Source of the DNA: Galeruca laticollis
Taxonomy: Eukaryota; Arthropoda; Insecta; Coleoptera; Chrysomelidae
Assembly (NCBI GenBank): GCA_963921935.1
Contig: OY998180.1
Span: 210,916,744 to 210,980,743 of the forward strand
DNA length: 64,000 nt
Direction of reading: 5' to 3'
Positions 56,001 through 63,200 of this stretch are shown piece after piece. The position numbers and the translations under genes were made by a program. Position 1 is the stretch's first letter; every line of letters begins with the position of its first letter. Under the pieces are notes generated by a model. The model was given only the letters and a program-made list of their open reading frames with translations, did no database searches and was not told the DNA's origin.

Positions 56001-59000
56001 GTATGTAGTTTATTCTTCAATAAAATTATAAATAACAAAAATTATTTTTTATTGTATTTTATTGGTACACAAATTGAATTTTTATTATTAATTTGAATAA
56101 ATAAACTTGTAACTGAATTTGTCTATTATCCTGTTATGTAATAACACTAATTTAAAAGTCATCTAATTCTCTTATTGCCTTGGTGCGAACTACACCCAAT
56201 TATCTGGCAATTTACATTATATTCTTTGTGAGGACAATTATTACCCTTGTGGAAAAAAATATAATTGGTTCTGTATCCAATTTACAATACATTATATGTA
56301 TCAAATATTTATGCTAATTAAGGCAACCCTGAAAACCCTCTCCTTAAATGCAGACTGCTTGTCTCTAAAAAGACGTTTTACTCCAAGTCTCAATGTTTAC
56401 TTCAAAATTTTCGAGCAGATTCAGATGTCATTCTTGATAACCCAAAAATGTCTTTATTCTCACTGATAGTGTTATTTATTCGTAACTAAGCAGAGATTGT
56501 TCTTAACATGTTTTAATACATTTTAACCACTTGTTAAAAAGTTTTATTGCTAATTTTTCTACTGTAAACAGACAACAAGCTATTAATTAGAAAAAACAAA
56601 ACGTAAAATGGCTTTATATAGTAATGTAATAAGTACGAATATGGAGGAGGGAAAACAAGAAAAAATAAAAGGAAAGAAAAATAATCTTCTATAGTAATAA
56701 ATCCAGAGCACCCTGTAAATACATAAGTCCAAACAAAATTTATTTATTTATTTATTCACGAGCAAGCACTTTTAAATTATATAAAATACAAAAGCGAGTA
56801 AAACACACAATGCAGACAAATCTAAACATATATACACTACAATGAACACAGTTATTGAAACAAAATCATGAGTTGACAAAATATAAATTACTGAACACTC
56901 AAATCACGAATAAAGCCTTTAAATTTAGTAATTGAGGAATCAAAAAGTGGAAGGTCTCCCAGTGAGTTTTCAACTCTCAAAGTTCTAGGAAGAAACGTGT
57001 AGTATGCATAATTATATATGTGAAAAGGTATATGAAATGTTCGACTCTACCTCGTAGTCCGCGATGGAACAAATAAACTAAATTTATTTAGAAGCTGAGT
57101 AGAGTTATATATACCCTTTATGATGTTGAGTAATGTAAGATCCTTCTGCTTACTGCGAATTTGAATCCACCCTCAAATTCTTCCTGTAACCTTTACTTTT
57201 CTTCACCCCGTATATCAAAAATTACACACTACATATACATAATGAATAAAAATATCTTCTTATCTACTCAATATTTCCTTAACACTCCATCGGACGGGCT
57301 AAGCCTATCAGTGCATAGGGTTTTGAAAATTAGCAATTACTTTTTAATTTATGGCGTTGGGATATTTATATCCTATATACCTTTTTACTATTTAAAATGA
57401 AGTTTACAGCCTAAATTGTGTTAAAAAAGGAATCCAATGTTTTGCGTTATAGCGGTGTTTGCACTCACAGGCTTATCCCGTTCAAACGTGTATTCAATTA
57501 CGTAGCATACTCTAGGCACCATCTATGGTAGAGATATTGAATTATTGTACTTTAGAATCTATATACGAGATGCGATAGTGCTTGGGGGATTCCCTCAATT
57601 ATAATTCATGTCCCGCTTCTGTTAGTTTGTGTATACAGATACATGGTATACTGTGATTTGTGCACAATAATACTGAACATTTCTTCTTGTTACATGGTAA
57701 GTGATTTTCATATTGTTATATCTATAATATTTTTAGAACATAAATGTTTTATTATAGTGCTCAATTAAAATGGATACCTATGAAAAGCAAATTGAACGTT
57801 TGATGAAACTTTATGAAGATGTTCCAACTGACGAGGAAGGGGCTGCAGATTCAGACAGTTCAATAGTGGACTCAGATCATGTAGAATTTTGTGAACATGA
57901 CACTGACTCTGAGACTGAAAATAATGAGAGGGAACAAAATGAAATAGAAGCAACAAATGCAGACACTGATGAGCCAACAGAGGATCGGCGTTTGTATTAT
58001 CATGCAAAGGATGGGCGCAAATGGAGAAAATTTGGCGGTGCACGCAATGTTCGCACAAGAAGAGGGAATATTGGCACGCATTTACCTGGGCCTCTTCGGG
58101 AAGCAAAAAATGTTAAAAAACTTATTGATATTTGGCATATCTTTTTTGATGACAAATTTATATATTCAAAAAATAGCATGCAAGTACCAGGATCCAAACG
58201 ATGCAGCTCTGACGTCAAAAGAAGAGATGCAGTGCTTTTTTGGCTTGCTTTATCTTGCTGGCACTGAACGAGCAGCTAGACGAATTTTGGAGGAGTATTG
58301 GAGTAATGATGGAATGGGATCGGAAATATTCGTAGCAGCAATGTCACAAAGGAGATTCCGATTTCTTTTGAGAGTCATCAGATTTGATGATACGACAACG
58401 AGAGCAGAGAGGCAATCTATAGATAAATTGGCGCCCATAAGGGAAATATTTGAAATATTCAATAACAATTGCCAGCGTTATTATTCGATAGGGGAGTACG
58501 CCACATGAGACGAAATGATGTTGCCTTTTCGCGGTCGATGTGCCTTCCGCATGTTTGCGCCTAAGAAACCCAGTAAGTACAGCATAAAAGTTTTTTCACT
58601 AGTTGATGCTCGAACTTATTATACATCAAAATTAGAAATGTATGCTGGTGTGCAACCAGAAGGGCCATTTCAGGTAGACAATTCAACTAAAGCAGTGTCT
58701 CTTAGAATGTTTGAACATATTTCGAATTCAGGACGAAATATCACTATGGATAGGTGGTTCAACAATTTTGCCCTGATTGAAGAAGCTTTTACACAACATA
58801 GACTAACAATTGTCGGAACACTAAATTCCCGAGCAAAAGGTATACCACAGGAATTTAGAGAGAAAAATAAGCGACCTATTCCTTCGACTGTTTTTGGATT
58901 TGGAACATATATGACTTTAGCATCTCATGTTCCTAAAAAAAAAAAAAATTCTAATGATATCTTCTTTCCATCGAGAAGGTGTAATAGATGAAACCACGGG

Positions 59001-60182
59001 TGATGCACAAAAACCTGAAATCATTACATTCTACAACACCACCAAATGCGGGGTCGATGTTGTTGATAAAATGATTTCGTCATACAGTGTGGCGAGAAAT
59101 ACAAGAAGATGGCCGTTAGTGATATTTTATGGCATGCTGAAACTAGCGGGTATCAACGCATTTATCATTAATAGAAGTAATAATGAACCTGAATCCCAAA
59201 TAAATCGAAGATTATTTTTAAAACTGTTAGGGTTATAGTTGGTGAAAGTAAACATAGCAAAAAGAGCAACTATGTTAAATTTGCCAAGAAATATTCGACA
59301 GACGGCCGCTAAATTTGCAGGAGTGAATATGGTACCACCACAGGATCCACCTCCAAACAAACGAGGATACTGTAAATATTGTAAAGAACGGCAAACAAGA
59401 TACTTTTGTAAGTTTTGCAAATCTTGGCTTTGCATGGAGCACATTACTGCCTGCTGTGGTGAATGCGCCGAACGGAATCAACTTGGAATTTAAGGCATCA
59501 AATTTTTTGTGTCGATTTATTTTTTAATTTGTCTTTTATTTTATATACTTATTTATACCTTTTTTATTCATGTGTACCCGTTGAATACAGCTGATTTTAG
59601 TTTTTTCATGTGAAACAATGTCATAATTAAAATGATGTGTTATAACTGTGTTTTTCTTTATAATCCGCAATTTTTTTTTGTTAAATCGCCTACAATAAAT
59701 ATAATGATAATGAGTATCAATTTAACCAATCTGAAAAGATTCCGTTGAAAAAAATATCAAAAAATGAACTTTTTGATATTTGAAATTTGTTTCTGATAGG
59801 CTTAACCTGTCCGCTAGTGTAACTACCTATCCGCCCGTCCGATGGAGTGTTAACTACGCAAATATCCATTCTTATCGTCCTTTTCACACAAAAAACCCAC
59901 ATAATTTCTGCCTTAAAATTATTTCATATCTATTCAACACTCTTCAAAGACCCCAAATCTCAATTTTATTCTTATCGCCCCACGCAAAAACTATCTTCCT
60001 TATCTATAACGAAAATAACAGAATGACAAAGAAATCGACCCATGCTACACCCAGTTTGCGAAGAATTCAACCGCCGTTTATGATGGTTAGATTTTTAAAC
60101 TTGCATCTTCCATTGGTCAATCTCCCACATAATTCCCCTTACTCTCCTTGACTTCTCATCCGTTCATCGTACGAAATGGTAC

Positions 60183-60263
<81 letters not shown>

Positions 60264-63200
60264 GCCGGCGCTACCGCCATAATTAAACTAAAAACCATCA
60301 TTAATTAATATCAGATAATGTTATAAATAATATACCATACCTCTACCAGTCAGTGATACTCTTAATTGTTCAGCAAATGAACAATATGTAATAATACAGT
60401 TAAATACACAATAGTGAAAGTGCAACCAAATTCTTTTATTTATGCTTACAACTCATTTAAATTACAACAAATTTTACCACGAGAGTGGTTGGTCCTTCAG
60501 TCAACAAAAGTGAAAAAACCTTTCCGCATTTTGCGAAGTCGTTGAAATAAAAACGAGAACGCGAAACAGAGGGATTCGCAGCTGCTGCAGCCACACAGCA
60601 TAGTCGTGATGGACATGTAGCTTGAATGCAATATAGCGTAAAAAGTTGTTCTGAACATGTTCGAGTTTCCTAATGTAAACTAAATAATGTGGAGACCATA
60701 GAGAAAAACAGTAATCAAGGTGAGACCTAACTAAGGAAAAATACAAAAGTTTGATAGAGGTAATAAAGAATTTGCAATGTCAATACCACAGGAAGCAACT
60801 GAATCATCTAGTGTCATTGAGTCAGGTATATCATTAATTTTACGTTTACTTCTTACGAATTTCCAAAAAGCCTTCACATTATTCTGAATAGAATGCTCAG
60901 TAAAACATACATACCTACAGACATATGCTTACATCGAGATCTAAGCCCACTAACTGCATAACATTCGAGAGTCTTAGCCGTTTTATAAATCTTATGAGCT
61001 ACCTTTTTTTCACGCAATAAATTTTTAAGTTCTAGACAATACCAACAAGAAAACCTCTGAACACAAGTTCGCTTAAGTGGGACAAAACGATCAATAAGAG
61101 AGTATAATATATCATAGAACACACAAATCATCTCGGAAAGTTCTAAACTTTGAAAGAGGTGATCCCATTCTATCGCTTCCAGACAATCATTGATAGCCGC
61201 AAAATCAGGATTACGAAAATCACGATAATATTCAATTTTATCAGAGGTCGAGTTATTTCGAGATTGCAAACTCAACGTTGTTTCTAGTGGAGGATGATGA
61301 GAATCAGGTGAAATTAGTACAAGAACAGCACCATAAATCACTAATTCAACGAGTGACAAGATGAGATCAAGGATAACTCCTCTACTGTTGACCACATCAT
61401 TACATTGTAAAATATTGTGGAGAGCACAAATGCCTGAGACAATTTCAAGAGCGTCACAAACTGCCAGCAGGGCAGTGGCAGTAGCCTAGGAGCAATAATC
61501 TTCAATTTCCCATGTAGCAGATGGAAGGTTGTAGTCACCAAAAATGTAGAATTTGGATATTGTTCACTCAAATCCGCAAGTTGTTCAGAATGAACCTGGT
61601 AAATGTTAGCTGAAGACTGGGGAGGAACTTATAGAACTCCCAGAATAAATTTATTATGTAACTAGACAAAGAGCTGCTCAACAGATGAGCCAGACGGGAT
61701 TAAAACTGAAGGATTTTTTTTAAATCGCTATCAATACACCGCCACCTCTCAAGGAGTCACTGAATTCAGAAGTGCGATCCTGTCTGTAGATATTGTACTT
61801 AGATAGTCCAAGTTCAGTATCACTAATATTATCATTGAGCCAAGTTTCAGTTAGAATGATTATGTCGTAACCTCCGTTAGTACCGTTTAGGCTTAATTCA
61901 GTGAGCTTACTGGCCATTTTAATAGAAATGTTGAAGTTATAACAATCACAAATGAAAAATGTAGTACTAATAATTCCTGAACTATGAAAGAATATGGTAT
62001 ATGTATTGGTATTTATTCCAAGAATATGAGGTAGTACTTAAAAGTCAATTAGTCTTATCAAATTGTATCTTCTTGCTAATATTGACAAAAAATTATAAAC
62101 ACATTTATTTATAACACAGAGAAAATATTAATGGTAGAATAGTAACGGACCACTTGATTATATTTGATGAATTCATCTATGAATCTTGAGGCACTAAATG
62201 AACTGTAAGTACGAAAAACAACGGAATTTTTACACAATGTTTAACTAGGTAAAATGTACAAAATAACTGAGTAGCAAATCTACACTGCATACTGCTTTAA
62301 TTACCAAAATACTTTTAAATATTGCACAATTTAACTAAACATATGGATTGCAAAATGCCAAAACAAATTTTAAAAATATTAAACAATATATTCAAAGTAC
62401 AAACAAGGCGACAATTAAAACATGCGTTTTCGCTTACACACAAAGTAACCCAAAAACGTAGGACGAACATTGATAGTAAAAGAAGGGACGCAATTCTTCC
62501 AGAGAACAGACGTTGTTCGTTCGCGAAGGCGTCGGGGAGTCGACACTAACGTAGGGGTGAGATAGCGCTCCCCTATCGCACGACGCGAATAAGTTTATCA
62601 GTTTCTTTTAGCTGAATTTTTTTTTGTGTGATCCTGAAACTACTTTTCTTCGTGTCGCGGCAGTAAGGACTAAACCTCAGACAAGACTCCGGGAAAGAGT
62701 TCAGAAAGTGAATCATCCAGCACTCGCGCCGAAGTTACGTCTGGATTTATTACTATAGATTATTTTTCTTTCCATTTATTTTTTTGTTTCTTTTCCCTTC
62801 TCCATATTCGTACTTATTACAGTAAGTATCCGTCGATTTTAACGTCAGTTGCATTTCTTCTCTCTTAACGTCATGGCTATGTTTAATACCATATTTAGTT
62901 AAGCACACATTAAAAAGTATAAACCGTTAAGAGGTATGAAGATAATATTAATAAAAATTCAATTGTGAAGATAGACTTTAATTATCAAACAGAGCATTTC
63001 TCTAAGAAAATGATACCAAATTGCGAAGCGTTAGATAGAAATAATATTTGGAAGCTTGAATAGGAATTTGGAAGTCTATATTGGTGGTTATGAAGTGGTC
63101 TTATTAATAATTTTTTGTTAATTTACAAAAATAATTAGTGTAGTTTTTAGTTCGTGGCGTTTTTATGCACATTCATAGTTATGATAAGCATATATAATTG

